A stretch of 64,000 nucleotides of DNA, from contig NZ_JAHOEA010000005.1 of the NCBI RefSeq assembly GCF_019127135.1, positions 1 to 64,000 on the forward strand. The letters are read 5' to 3'. Of this stretch, positions 1 to 9,711 are shown one piece after another (within the stretch, counting starts at the first letter, position 1; each line of letters starts with the position of its first letter). The DNA is from Segatella copri (GTDB taxonomy: Bacteria > Bacteroidota > Bacteroidia > Bacteroidales > Bacteroidaceae). A program made the position numbers and the translations under genes. Below the pieces are notes generated by a model, which saw only the letters and a program-made list of their open reading frames with translations, was not told where the DNA came from and ran no database searches.

Positions 1-65
1 AAAAGCCCCGACTGTAATCACTACAGCCGAGGCCTAACCTTATTTATATTATAATCACAACGATT
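1..65. repeat. 65-bp direct repeat, copy A (contains a minus-strand terminator hairpin)
   Basis: Bases 1-65 are identical to bases 1709-1773. Within the repeat, bases 5-33 form a 12-bp stem when read on the minus strand (two G-U wobbles), followed by a run of four U, so it is an intrinsic terminator for leftward transcription. On the plus strand the same positions give A-C mismatches, which fixes the orientation. The repeat may extend left of the window. The second copy ends the Sus operon at 1785, so this one is probably a duplicate created when the 66-1708 segment was gained. Confidence 0.85.
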
Positions 66-108
66 GATTCTATTTAAGCGTACTTGAGATTTTTCATACA
101 TTACATAA

Positions 109-660
109 AAAAATCGAAAGCAGAGCAACTTAAGCCAAGATACCATCAAAAGTTATCTTGATTTGTTGCAAGATGCATTTCTGATAGAGAAATCTGTAAG
201 ATATGACATCAAAGGCAAAAAGTATATTAGCACACCCTCCAAATATTATTTCTCAGACTTAGGACTGCGAAATGCACGGCTCAATTTTCGACAAACAGAA
301 TTTACGCACCTATTGGAGAACGCCATCTACAATGAGTTAAGACTCAGAGGTCTATCTGTAGATGTTGGTCAAGTTCCAATCAGCAAGACAGATGCAGATG
401 GCAAACGCAAGCAATCTATGCTCGAAGTAGATTTCGTATGCAACCAAGGATTCAAGAGGTACTATATTCAAGTTGCATATGCTTTGCCCACCCAAGACAA
501 AATAGACCAAGAAATGAACTCTCTTCTGAAAATTAAAGATGGATTTACTAAATATGTCATTGTTGGAACTCCAACACCAACATATCAAAATGACGACGGA
601 ATCATTATTATGAACGTCTATGATTTCTTGATGAATTCAAATAGTCTCAATATATTATAA
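109..660 (+). pseudogene. 5'-truncated AAA ATPase, DUF4143 C-terminal part only
   Basis: The open frame runs from the stop at 106-108 and reads SQDTIKSYLDLLQDAFLIEK, a typical start of the DUF4143 region that follows the ATPase domain in the archaeal-type AAA/DUF4143 family. It continues with YYFSDLGLRN, LLENAIYNELRLRG and a restriction-like segment with EVDFVCN. The Walker A and B domain, about 200 residues in complete members, is absent, and the only in-frame start candidate is a TTG at 163. Complete relatives are about 380-400 residues; here about 180 remain. I treat it as a remnant rather than a functional gene. It is convergent with the equally damaged DUF1016 gene and lies inside a segment bounded by 65-bp direct repeats. 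Confidence 0.75.
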
Positions 661-1629
661 TTGCTGTGACAGAGCAAAGAAAAAGCCCCGACTGTAGAAC
701 GACAGCCGAGGCTTTACCTTATAGTTGTTCACCAAGTCTGGATAATAATACTCATCATCTATTACTATTCGCTTTTGACGAGACTCAAAACAGAAGCCTT
801 TACCTAGCTCCAAGATAAATTCTTGCAAATGAGTAATCAAAGCATCCTCTATATCCTGTTCTGTAACGACCTCTTGAGCCCTCAATCCCAAGAATTCAAA
901 CGTAAAAGGCTCTCGAATCTGCAATTCATTAGAATCATGCCCTTTCATACCAGGAAGAGACAACATCTTTTCGGGATTAGTACTAATACCAGCTCGAACA
1001 TAGAGATTGGTACTTATCTGTCGACGCAACTCACGAACAGACCAAGTACACTTGATGCACTCCTGTTCGTAGAAGTAACGAGCAAGGGGATCGTCTATCG
1101 CCATAATCTCACGTATATGACTATAGGATAGCCTTGAAATCAAAATAGCTCCCGGGGTCATAAAATTATGAGACGCTGTCGCACTTTTTCTAGCTATAAA
1201 CTTGATTCCCTCAGATTTATGCGACGCTGTCGCACAAATTCCTTTATCCTTAATAAAATTCATAGGAGCTAGATTATCTGCCATCTGAGGATAAAGATTA
1301 TAAAACTTTCGTGCCCATTGGAACAAAGTCACATTTAGACCTTTACGTTCCACCTTTTCCTCCAACTTCTTAAGAAGACGCGAACCATACTCAGCACGGT
1401 CTTTACCATGCTGTTCAAACTCCACGATATAATAGCCAATGAGCCAATTGCGCATCGTTTGCATACGATTGATAGCTTTGACGGCACAAGTTTGTGCTGC
1501 ATCATGAGTACTTTGAATCACATGCGTCAACTCCACGAAAGAGTGTTCTCCATGCTTCCAATCATCAACAGGAAGTTCCATCCCATCATGATTATAAATA
1601 ATAGAATCTTTTGCCATAGCAGCCAACAT
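655..1629 (-). pseudogene. 3'-truncated DUF1016 (YhcG-type) PDDEXK nuclease
   Basis: Residues about 15-290 match the DUF1016 architecture: an N-terminal helical domain (about residues 20-210, with the WSVRELRRQI region) and the beginning of the C-terminal PD-(D/E)XK nuclease domain with FCFESRQKRIVIDDEYYYPDL. The first catalytic Asp (in YPDLV) is present, but immediately after it the frame enters a terminator-type hairpin (681-712) and ends in an unrelated tail, KPRLSFYSRGFFF. The downstream E/D-x-K half of the active site is therefore missing and nuclease activity is unlikely. The start may be the ATG at 1629 or the one at 1617. A good promoter lies at 1643-1674. Such proteins accompany restriction or other defence islands; here it is probably decaying. 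Confidence 0.75.
681..712 (-). terminator. Terminator hairpin inside the broken DUF1016 gene
   Basis: An 11-bp stem (GCCTCGGCTGT with ACAGTCGGGGC on the minus strand, two wobbles) around a 6-nt loop, followed by five U. It is a diverged third copy of the terminator in the 65-bp repeats at 1-65 and 1709-1773, and it overlaps the truncated end of the DUF1016 frame. Confidence 0.7.
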
Positions 1630-1642
1630 TTAAACCATTCCG

Positions 1643-1674
1643 CAAATGTACGACAAATAATTGAATATACCAAA
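1643..1674 (-). promoter_or_regulatory. Promoter of the DUF1016 remnant
   Basis: Minus-strand TTTG (1671-1674), 20-nt spacer, TACATTTG (1643-1650): an exact match to the Bacteroidota -33/-7 consensus, with the predicted transcript starting about 10 nt before the ATG at 1629. Confidence 0.7.
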
Positions 1675-1708
1675 CATTTCGGATAAAATTTCAGCATAGG
1701 GCAAAAAG

Positions 1709-1773
1709 AAAAGCCCCGACTGTAATCACTACAGCCGAGGCCTAACCTTATTTATATTATAATCACAACGATT
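1709..1773 (-). terminator. Terminator of the first Sus operon; 65-bp repeat copy B
   Basis: The hairpin at 1713-1741 (12-bp stem on the minus strand, then UUUU) lies 44 bp after the stop of the lipoprotein gene at 1785. The whole 65 bp is identical to bases 1-65. Confidence 0.8.
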
Positions 1774-1784
1774 ATTTCACATAC

Positions 1785-3035
1785 CTATTTTGCCTTTTTC
1801 TTGAAGACATAGTACCATCCGGTACTACCATCAGATTGACAAGCTGCTAAAACAAGCTCGTCATTAGATGCTACCAAGACATAATACTTTTGGAAAGCAG
1901 CATCACCTTCATTCACATTTACACCCATAGGAATAACAAACTTATCATTTGTTACTGTTGGGAATGAGATAGTACCCTTATCCCAAGAAGCATCCTTGTG
2001 CTCAAGCACATTCACCTTGATAGGAAGTGTTGTACCATCACCATTAGTTGCTGTCTTGGAATTGGTATCAATGGTAAAGTAAGCATGAGTACCGCTACGC
2101 TTTACACCGCCAGCTTTGCTACTGCCTTGACCCTCGATGTCTGTGTATGATACAGTCCACCACTGAGGACCGGTACCGCTTCCGAATTGACCATTGCCCC
2201 AAACACCAGAAGCCTTTTCGTTCCACTCCCATGTGGTTGTACCATCACCATCTTTACCACCTGCGAGATACTCAAGAAGCTCTGGCTTGGTAGTCAAAGA
2301 CTCAACATCGAAAGAACCAGCATTGTAAGTCTCCTGAGTGCCATCTGCCTTGGTATAAGTCAAGGTTATATCATATTTACCTTCCTCAACAACCATCAGC
2401 TGATCGCCATTCAGAGTAGCCGTACCAGCAGCCTCATCAGTGCCTTCCTTGGTAATAGCCCAATCAGAAAGCACGCCGTTACCATTCTCAACTTTGAAGA
2501 CATTACCCTTCTTGCCTTCCTTGATTTCCTGAATCACCTTTACCTTGCCTGCATCAAAAGCAGTACCGAACTGTACAGACTGACCAGCGAACTCGCCTAC
2601 AGTAGAAGTATAATTACCCTCAGAACCAGTTACGCAGAGACGCTTCTGAAGTTCTGCAGAGAGATAAGTAATCTCATCCACGTTCACCGTGAAGTCCTTG
2701 GTAAAGTCAACAGCCACGTTCTTGCAGTGCATAGTAACGGTATTGGCACCTACCTTGGTAACATAGATGGTATCGTATGCCTTGGAAGAAGTTACCGTAC
2801 CTTCAGCCAACTGGTCAGCAGTCCACTGGCTTGTGATAGGAGAATGATTCTCAATGATGATACGGTTGCTATTCTTACCATTCACCTGAACAGGTGTTAC
2901 CTTCGCCTCTACGCTCTCAGCTGTTACATTCTCAGAGAATCCTGTGCTGCCTGAATCGGTAGAAGGATCACAAGAAGTATAAAGCAATGTCAGCATAGAC
3001 AATGCAAAAAATATCTTTTTCATATACTTATTCAT
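1785..3035 (-). CDS. Surface lipoprotein in the SusE/SusF position (putative glycan-binding protein)
   Basis: 416 residues with a short signal and lipobox LLYTSC (Cys about residue 22) followed by an acidic, Asp-containing stretch, as in surface-exposed Bacteroidota lipoproteins. It is the third gene of the SusC-SusD operon, 20 bp after the SusD stop, the usual place for SusE/SGBP-type binding proteins. The middle (about residues 60-240) looks like beta-sandwich repeats, and the last 150 residues (WEWNEKASGVWGNGQ onward, ending in YYVFKKKAK) resemble a terminal carbohydrate-binding module with many Trp and Tyr. I recognise no named family with certainty. Its predicted job is to capture substrate for the SusCD transporter at the cell surface. 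A strong terminator follows. Confidence 0.7.
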   Translation of the reverse strand: MNKYMKKIFFALSMLTLLYTSCDPSTDSGSTGFSENVTAESVEAKVTPVQVNGKNSNRIIIENHSPITSQWTADQLAEGTVTSSKAYDTIYVTKVGANTVTMHCKNVAVDFTKDFTVNVDEITYLSAELQKRLCVTGSEGNYTSTVGEFAGQSVQFGTAFDAGKVKVIQEIKEGKKGNVFKVENGNGVLSDWAITKEGTDEAAGTATLNGDQLMVVEEGKYDITLTYTKADGTQETYNAGSFDVESLTTKPELLEYLAGGKDGDGTTTWEWNEKASGVWGNGQFGSGTGPQWWTVSYTDIEGQGSSKAGGVKRSGTHAYFTIDTNSKTATNGDGTTLPIKVNVLEHKDASWDKGTISFPTVTNDKFVIPMGVNVNEGDAAFQKYYVLVASNDELVLAACQSDGSTGWYYVFKKKAK

Positions 3036-3055
3036 TTAAAAGATTAAAGAATTGA

Positions 3056-4813
3056 TTACTTCCAGCCCTGATATTCAGAATCAGCACCAGTCCAACCTTC
3101 ATTCTGCTTTACGGTACCCAAAGCTACCTGAGTCTCAGGCATCTTCTGGAAACCGGCTGTAGCATTGTAACGGGCAGTATAACCTCCATTGTGTGGAGTA
3201 TTCTTATCAGGCTGTCCGCAATAATAAACAGCAACACCATTCTGCTTCTCAAGAGCAGCTGCGGCAATATGCCAACGACGGAGGTCGTTCCAGCGGGTAC
3301 CCTCGCAAGCCAACTCCCAACGGCGCTCGTTTCTCAAAGCTTCCTCAGAATAAGCTGCAATAGGGTTCAAACCTGCACGCTTACGCACCTCATTGATACC
3401 AGCCACATCCTTCTTCAACTCACTCTGCATCAACAATACGTCAGCGAAACGGATGAGTACCAGATCGTGGATGTTATTCAACTGCATATTCTCCTTTCCA
3501 GCTACATCCCAGTTGCCAGGATACATCACATTCTCGAATGTACAAGAATAGCCATCCTTCAACTGATCATTCTTACAAGAGATAGGAGCCCACTTCTTGG
3601 CATAGTAATCAGTTTCCTGAACGAAGTCTGCCCAACCACCTTTCTTATATGTCTCAACCTTAGACCAGTCCTGGACAGAAGCATCACGACGTGCATCATT
3701 AGGCTCGGCAGCAGCCCAATCCTTTACCAGGTTTGGAGCTACAGGACCAGCACCCCAACCCTGTCCGAATGGGAAGGTGTTGCCATAATTCTGACCACCA
3801 CGAACACCAAAGTGAAGAGCGTAACCATTGGCATAACCGATAGTTGTATCCCAGGAAGCGAACTTATTGAACTTGATAGAGAACAAAGTCTCAGGATTCT
3901 GAGAAGCATCATCCTCAACCCACTTGAAGCCCTGACCCTTGGTATAATCATAATCTTCTACAGTGCATCTGTTGGTATAAGCCCAGAGATTCTGATACTT
4001 ATCCACCAACTTGCGACCAGAGTTAGCCACACAGTCATCGATGGCTGTAATGACATTCTCCTTAGACAGAGTAGTTCCATCAGGAAGCTCAACAGAAGTC
4101 AGAGGATTGTAAGTAGTGCTGGTCAGATCAGCCAATGTAGAACCATTGCCAAAGAAGCCTGAGTAGAACAACCAGGCACGACCCAGCAGAGCTTCAGCAG
4201 CATACTTATCCACGTGGCCATCAGTGCTCTTAGTAGCAGGCAAGAGATCGACAGCATCACGAAGATCCATCAGAATCTGCTTCCAAGGGTCTTCAATATT
4301 ACCTTGGGTGATAGCCTCAGAACCTGGCTTCAAACGCATAGGTACATTTCCGTACATAGAAGCCAACTCATAATAGTAGAAGGCACGCAGGAATTTAGTC
4401 TGACCCATCAATGACTTCTTGGTATCCTCATCCATAGAGGTGTTAGGAAGAGCCTCAATCAGGGTGTTGGCACGGTTGATACCCTTGTAACGAGCCTCAT
4501 AGAACACATTGGTCATATCGGCATTGTAGTTACAGAGCAGATCATCTGCCTGCATCAACTTATCATTGACACCACCACCACCGAGCATATCATCACTAGC
4601 CAACTGGGCATAGTAAAGGAAGCTCATCTGAGGGTCTGCACAAACCTGGTTCAAATTCTGGTAAACACCAGCCAATACAGCCTCACCATCCTCCTTGGAA
4701 ACAGGGAAGGTACTGGAAGATAACTCGCCAACATTCTGCACATCATTGATGTCGCAGGATGCCAAGCTAAGTACCGCCATGGCTGAAGCCAAAAATATAT
4801 TTAACTTTTTCAT
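3056..4813 (-). CDS. SusD/RagB-family outer-membrane lipoprotein
   Basis: 585 residues with lipobox SLASC (Cys about residue 20). Typical SusD features are visible: the N-terminal TPR-like part with FYEARYKGINRANTLIEALP, the LMGQTKFLRAFYYYELASMYGNVPM segment, and the C-terminal signature ALRNERRWELACEGTRWNDLRRW. SusD proteins cap the SusC channel and bind ligand outside the cell. The gene follows its SusC partner by 18 bp and precedes the surface lipoprotein gene, forming one leftward operon. No enzyme or regulator is encoded in the visible part, so the substrate cannot be inferred. Confidence 0.93.
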   Translation of the reverse strand: MKKLNIFLASAMAVLSLASCDINDVQNVGELSSSTFPVSKEDGEAVLAGVYQNLNQVCADPQMSFLYYAQLASDDMLGGGGVNDKLMQADDLLCNYNADMTNVFYEARYKGINRANTLIEALPNTSMDEDTKKSLMGQTKFLRAFYYYELASMYGNVPMRLKPGSEAITQGNIEDPWKQILMDLRDAVDLLPATKSTDGHVDKYAAEALLGRAWLFYSGFFGNGSTLADLTSTTYNPLTSVELPDGTTLSKENVITAIDDCVANSGRKLVDKYQNLWAYTNRCTVEDYDYTKGQGFKWVEDDASQNPETLFSIKFNKFASWDTTIGYANGYALHFGVRGGQNYGNTFPFGQGWGAGPVAPNLVKDWAAAEPNDARRDASVQDWSKVETYKKGGWADFVQETDYYAKKWAPISCKNDQLKDGYSCTFENVMYPGNWDVAGKENMQLNNIHDLVLIRFADVLLMQSELKKDVAGINEVRKRAGLNPIAAYSEEALRNERRWELACEGTRWNDLRRWHIAAAALEKQNGVAVYYCGQPDKNTPHNGGYTARYNATAGFQKMPETQVALGTVKQNEGWTGADSEYQGWK

Positions 4814-4831
4814 TGTGAATTCAATTTTAGA

Positions 4832-7800
4832 TTAGAACTTTACATTTACACCAACCATATAGGTACGAGGCTGAGGGTAGTTACCTACATCAACACCTGT
4901 TACCCATGAGTCTGAGCCGATAGCAGTACCATTCTCTGGATCCATACCCTTATAACCGGTAATGGTAAAGAGGTTCTGGGCAGCGAAATAGAGACGGAGC
5001 TGCTGGAATGGGCTGTTCTTCCAAATCTTGGTGAAATCGTAACCCACGGTCAGATTCTGAAGGCGGAAGTAGCTGGCATCCTCAATGTAAATATCAGAAA
5101 TGGTCTGCCAGTTTGGACCTGCATTCATGTGGGCGAGCAAAGGATACTTGTTGGAAGTTCCCTCACCATGCCAGTAGTCATACACCTCTGTAGTGAAGTT
5201 CTCGTACTCACCATCGGTGAACTTGCGGAATGAACGAGCCACCTGCTGACCGAATGCTCCAAAGCCTGTTACAGAAAGGTCGAAGCCCTTGTAAGATGCA
5301 CCGAGAGTAATACCCATGGTTACATCTGGATGTGGGTCACCAAGCTCTGTCTTATCATCATCATTGATAACGCCATCGCCAGTTACATCCACAAACTTCA
5401 AGTCGCCTGGCTTGATACCGGTACCCTGCTTAGAGTTAGCGGCATTACCCTTACAGTTCTTATCAAGATAAGCCTGAACATCTGCATCATTCTGCATCAC
5501 ACCTTCTGTCTTGTAGCCCCAGAAGTAACCGATAGGATGACCTTCCTCGAAACGAGCCATATAACCGGTATTCTGAGCCAAGAGGTCCTTACCACCATTG
5601 TTGTACTTCTGGTTAGACTTCACCTCTGTTACCTCATTGTGATTGTAAGCCATGTTCCAACCTACGTTGTACTGGAAGTCCTTGCCAATCTTATCGTTCC
5701 AAGAGAGAGAAAGCTCAATACCCTTGTTCTCAACAGTACCAGCATTCTTCATCTGGGTAGAGAAACCAGTTGTTGGATCTACAGGAACTGCAACCAGCAA
5801 GTCCTTGGTCTTCTTGTTATACCAATCCAAGGTGAAGCCCAGGCGTCCACTCAGGAAACGGGCATCCAAACCGATGTTCAACTGCTCTGAAGTCTCCCAA
5901 GTCAAATCCTCGTTAGACAGACGGGAAGGAGCTGCACCGGCAACATACTGATCAGGATTACCATTGAAGGTATAAAAGCTACTGGTATCGAATGCAAAAG
6001 CACTCTGCCACTGGAAGTTGTTAATGGTCTGTGCATTACCATTCTGACCCCAACCTGCACGAAGCTTCAAGAAATCAAGCCAGGAAGCTGTTTTAGCCAT
6101 GAACTTCTCGTTAGAGATAACCCAACCTGCGGATACTGATGGGAAATAGCCCCAACGCTTACTACCTGGAGCAAACTTAGAATTACCATCGGCACGCATG
6201 ATGGCTGAAAGCATATACTTCTCATTGAAGTTGTAGTTGACACGACCGAAGTAAGACATACTGCGAGAATCATCACAAGGAGTACCAGTAACGGCAGCAA
6301 CATTATTATTCTTCATATAGGTCATGTAAGCATGAGTCATATCGCCAAACACCGAATTAGAAGATGTAGCATTCAAGGAGAAACCGAAGTCAGGACGGCT
6401 CTCACCATACTCTGTACCTACCAGGATGTCGAAGTTGTGCTTCTTCTGCAAGTCAAACTTATAACTCAAGGTATTTGTTGTACTCCATCCCCAACTTGTT
6501 CCAATCTGGTTTGTTGCCTTATCCTCTGTTCGGAAATAATCCGCATTGGTTCTGTTGGCATCGAATATAGGGAGGAATGTACGCCATGTCCAAGTATTCT
6601 GATTGTAATTCAACTGTCCACGGTAAACCAGATTCTTGATTGGCTGGATCTCCAAATAACCTGTAGCATGCAGATTCTGGTTGATACTCTTATTGTGACC
6701 AGACTGCTGGTTCAACATCTTATAGACTGGGTTTACTGAATATGAGTTGTAATTATCAATCCAGTTCTTCAAGTCCTCAGCCTTGGTATAGCTTCCATCT
6801 GCATTATACATAGGGATAGTAGGATTGGAACGAAGCATATTGGAAAGCTCATTGCTATACTGGTTACCAATCTGGATACCCTGGTTCTGCTTGTGCTGAT
6901 AGTAGATATTCTCACCAATCTTCACTACATCCATACCCTTGTCATTGCGATAGATGACATGCTCTGAATTGATGCGGAAGGTGAAACGGCGGTAGTCAGA
7001 CTTAACAACATTGCCAAACACACCATCCTGATACTGATAACCGGCACCCATAGAGAAGGTAGAACGGTCGGAACCACCAGTAACGTTCAGAGAATGACTC
7101 GTTGTAACGGCATTCTTGTTGCGGATTGCCTCTACCCAGTTGGTTCCTTCGTTAGAACCATCCATATAAGAGTTGTAGAGGTCTTCGCCCATAATGCTCT
7201 TCCAATCGTAGCCACTTTCACCACTATTGAAACGCACCTGATCCATTACCTCCATATACTGCTTGGCATTCAGCATCTTTGGCATGCGATATACGTTAGC
7301 CCAACCTACGTTGGCATCGTAAGATACCTGGATCTTACCCTGTTTACCCTGCTTGGTTGTTACCAAGATAACACCATTGGCAGCGGCAGAACCATAGATG
7401 GCACAAGATGCGGCATCCTTCAATACGTCGATACGCTCGATGTCGGCAGGGTTCAAGTTGTTGATATCACCTGCTACACCATCAATAATATAAAGAGGAG
7501 CTGTGTTGCCGTTGGTACCGGCACCACGGATAGAAATCTTAAAGCCATCACCAGGCTGACCGGAAGCCGCCTGAATGTTAACACCAGGAGTCTGGCTCTG
7601 CAAAGCACCAAGCACCTGTGTGGTATTCATCTTCTGAATATCATCACCCTTTACCTCGATGGTAGCACCGGTAACGAGCTTCTTCTTCTGAACACCATAA
7701 CCTACGACAACAACTTCATCGAGAGTCTTGTCGTCTGTCTTCATTGTGATTTTAAGACTAGACTGGTTACCTACAGCAATTTCCTGTTTCTGGTAACCGA

Positions 7801-8077
7801 TATAGGTAATTACAATAGTAGCGCCCGGCTTTACGTTCAAGGTAAAGTTACCATCAAGATCTGTAACGGTACCATTACCAGGGTTGCCCTTTTCTACTAC
7901 ACTTGCACCGATAATAGGACCTTCTGCATCGCTCACATTACCGGTTACTTTCTTTGCCTGCTGTACAGCATTTACGCTCTGACTAGGAGATGCCGCCCAT
8001 GCTTCAGTTGTATAACTCAAGCCTAACGATGCTAACGCTCCCACAAGCAGCATTGATTTTTTTAAGTTCAAATTCAT
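4832..8077 (-). CDS. SusC/RagA-family TonB-dependent outer-membrane transporter
   Basis: 1081 residues. A signal peptide (cleavage near AWAA, about residues 28-29) is followed by a carboxypeptidase-regulatory-like domain (about residues 42-112), a TonB box region LDEVVVVGYG (about 118-127), the plug domain with APLYIIDGVAGDINNLNPADI and VLKDAASCAIYGSAAANGV, and a beta-barrel ending in the aromatic terminus VGVNVKF. It imports a substrate delivered by the SusD encoded 18 bp downstream, using TonB energy. This is the first gene of the three-gene operon and has an unusually long leader (about 230 nt if the -7 element at 8309-8316 is used). Confidence 0.95.
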   Translation of the reverse strand: MNLNLKKSMLLVGALASLGLSYTTEAWAASPSQSVNAVQQAKKVTGNVSDAEGPIIGASVVEKGNPGNGTVTDLDGNFTLNVKPGATIVITYIGYQKQEIAVGNQSSLKITMKTDDKTLDEVVVVGYGVQKKKLVTGATIEVKGDDIQKMNTTQVLGALQSQTPGVNIQAASGQPGDGFKISIRGAGTNGNTAPLYIIDGVAGDINNLNPADIERIDVLKDAASCAIYGSAAANGVILVTTKQGKQGKIQVSYDANVGWANVYRMPKMLNAKQYMEVMDQVRFNSGESGYDWKSIMGEDLYNSYMDGSNEGTNWVEAIRNKNAVTTSHSLNVTGGSDRSTFSMGAGYQYQDGVFGNVVKSDYRRFTFRINSEHVIYRNDKGMDVVKIGENIYYQHKQNQGIQIGNQYSNELSNMLRSNPTIPMYNADGSYTKAEDLKNWIDNYNSYSVNPVYKMLNQQSGHNKSINQNLHATGYLEIQPIKNLVYRGQLNYNQNTWTWRTFLPIFDANRTNADYFRTEDKATNQIGTSWGWSTTNTLSYKFDLQKKHNFDILVGTEYGESRPDFGFSLNATSSNSVFGDMTHAYMTYMKNNNVAAVTGTPCDDSRSMSYFGRVNYNFNEKYMLSAIMRADGNSKFAPGSKRWGYFPSVSAGWVISNEKFMAKTASWLDFLKLRAGWGQNGNAQTINNFQWQSAFAFDTSSFYTFNGNPDQYVAGAAPSRLSNEDLTWETSEQLNIGLDARFLSGRLGFTLDWYNKKTKDLLVAVPVDPTTGFSTQMKNAGTVENKGIELSLSWNDKIGKDFQYNVGWNMAYNHNEVTEVKSNQKYNNGGKDLLAQNTGYMARFEEGHPIGYFWGYKTEGVMQNDADVQAYLDKNCKGNAANSKQGTGIKPGDLKFVDVTGDGVINDDDKTELGDPHPDVTMGITLGASYKGFDLSVTGFGAFGQQVARSFRKFTDGEYENFTTEVYDYWHGEGTSNKYPLLAHMNAGPNWQTISDIYIEDASYFRLQNLTVGYDFTKIWKNSPFQQLRLYFAAQNLFTITGYKGMDPENGTAIGSDSWVTGVDVGNYPQPRTYMVGVNVKF

Positions 8078-8496
8078 ACTTTAGTACTTTCTAGGTTGAA
8101 TAGAATTAAACGTTTGTTGACTCTGACTATCAAAAATAGTCATTCTTTTAGTTCCCGACATATCTATCAGATACGAAGGAAACAAACAGGTTAAGTTGAA
8201 TTCAATTTCATAATGGTTATTGTTTATGTTGTTTATTATTGTTTCATTTCATCACCAATCTGAAGTCATTTTTTATGGAAGTATAAGTGGCAAACAGATT
8301 TTCGATTGCAAAGTTACATTTCTTTTACGAAAAAAGCTGATACTATTTTGCTGATTTTAAGTATTATTTTGATTTTAGTTATTTTTTTTAATAAATCCCG
8401 ACAAACACTAAAGATTTATTAAAATTCTGTGTTTTCCTTACACTTATTATATATGTATGTTTTGTTAACTCGGAGCAAAAAAGTATTACCTTGCCG
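8078..8496. promoter_or_regulatory. Intergenic region with probable leftward promoter of the SusC operon
   Basis: A 419-bp AT-rich gap without a convincing gene. The minus strand has a TAACTTTG -7 element at 8309-8316; the upstream -33 position is only a T-run, so the promoter is weak or activator-dependent. A small hairpin (GACTAT / ATAGTC, 8125-8141) lies in the predicted leader about 50 nt before the start codon. The part from 8340 to 8496 shows nothing I can name beyond AT-rich sequence ahead of the acyltransferase 3' end. Confidence 0.45.
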
Positions 8497-9645
8497 CTAT
8501 TGAGCAGCAAGGTAATTACGTACTGGATTGGCATACATCTCGAGAATTCTCTCTCTCAAGTAAGCTTCATCCTTATTTGGAAGGTCTATTTTCGCAAGTT
8601 GACCAGCCATATATTTTTCAAACTTTGCCTTATCTTCGGCAGTATATTCTGCCTGATGAGCAGTTGAGTTTTCAAGCAAATCAAGAGCCACATAGTTGCC
8701 AGGATAGAGACGATAGTTCTTGAATATCTGCTCATCCATGTAGGCGGCTACCTTATTATATATATCCTGCTTAGGCATATCAGGATCCAGACTGTCCAGA
8801 TAATCATCAAGACATGGGGCTGCATGATAATGAACATGCCCCTTATAACCGAAGATACCGGTCTGCATGCTTACCAGATCATCCATTGGGCCCTTCTTCC
8901 AATCGGCATTATCGCGCTTCTGCTGAAACTCCTTTGCCTTCAGGAAATCGCATGGATCATATTCGTAACTGATAGAGAGCGGTACGAGATGAAGCTGTTT
9001 CAGGCGGTCGATAATGCTACCCTCGCCTCCCATCGACATCATTTGGAGGATACTCTTTTGGGTGCGGTCATTACTGTCCTTGGCTCTACCCTCGCGCTGG
9101 GCTATCCAGATATTCTCGTTCTTCTCCTTGATGGCAAAATGCATATAGTCGGAAAGACGCTTGCTCGACATCAGCATCTGGCGCATGCTCAGGGCACGCT
9201 CTACGATAAACGCCTTGTTGACACGTACCAGGTCCTTGACCCAAGGAAGAGAAAGGAGATTATCACCGATGGCTATCTCGCAAGTGGTCTTAAACCCATT
9301 ATCGATAAGAAAGACATCGAGAATGGCTGAATCGAGCACGATATCACGATGATTACTGACGAAAGTATAATTACGGGTATTATCGAGCGATGTGCAATCC
9401 ATCTCGCAGCCTGTTGCTGCCTTCTTCAGAATGCCATGAACAAAATCGTAAGCAAAAGCCAGCTGGAAATCCAGATTGGTCTTACATGCCTTCAACTTCT
9501 GGGCAATCATCTCGAAAGGTACTTGTGGATAGAGATAGGCAAGCACTTGTTTAAACTGATCGTTTGAAAGCAAACGGTCGAATACCTCTGGGAGATCTTC
9601 AGGCTCCCAAGGACGGATGGTATCAAATTCTTGAGGGATATTCAT
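8497..9645 (-). CDS. 1-acyl-glycerol-3-phosphate-type acyltransferase (PlsC/PlsB superfamily)
   Basis: 382 residues. The acyltransferase HX4D motif is in SNHRDIVLDSA (about residues 97-107), followed by the substrate-binding block AIGDNLLS and the later IWIAQREGRAKDSND segment that corresponds to motif III (FPEGTRS-like). This supports membrane-lipid acyl transfer to glycerol phosphate or a related acceptor. It is longer than PlsC (about 240 residues) because of a C-terminal region of about 150 residues. It is the last gene of a leftward cluster PASTA protein - RluD-type synthase - Ddl - acyltransferase. A hairpin (9663-9699) lies between it and ddl, so its expression may be partly separate. 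Confidence 0.75.
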   Translation of the reverse strand: MNIPQEFDTIRPWEPEDLPEVFDRLLSNDQFKQVLAYLYPQVPFEMIAQKLKACKTNLDFQLAFAYDFVHGILKKAATGCEMDCTSLDNTRNYTFVSNHRDIVLDSAILDVFLIDNGFKTTCEIAIGDNLLSLPWVKDLVRVNKAFIVERALSMRQMLMSSKRLSDYMHFAIKEKNENIWIAQREGRAKDSNDRTQKSILQMMSMGGEGSIIDRLKQLHLVPLSISYEYDPCDFLKAKEFQQKRDNADWKKGPMDDLVSMQTGIFGYKGHVHYHAAPCLDDYLDSLDPDMPKQDIYNKVAAYMDEQIFKNYRLYPGNYVALDLLENSTAHQAEYTAEDKAKFEKYMAGQLAKIDLPNKDEAYLRERILEMYANPVRNYLAAQ

Positions 9646-9662
9646 AATATATACCTATTAAT

Positions 9663-9699
9663 ATATATGGCTCTGCGAAAAAATCGCAGAACCATATAT
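9663..9699. terminator. Intra-cluster hairpin between ddl and the acyltransferase gene
   Basis: Arms ATATATGG-C-TCTGCGA and TCGCAGA-A-CCATATAT form a 15-bp stem with one mismatch and a 5-nt A-rich loop. There is no long U-run, so it may be an attenuator or a processing or stability element rather than a full terminator. Confidence 0.5.
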
Positions 9700-9711
9700 G
9701 AGTTTGTTATT

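Noticed and set aside
1..1773. Insertion sequence or composite transposon
   Set aside because: No transposase and no terminal inverted repeats; the flanking repeats are direct copies of a terminator.
8078..8496. Riboswitch in the long SusC leader
   Set aside because: Only one small hairpin (8125-8141) is visible and no known aptamer pattern was recognised.
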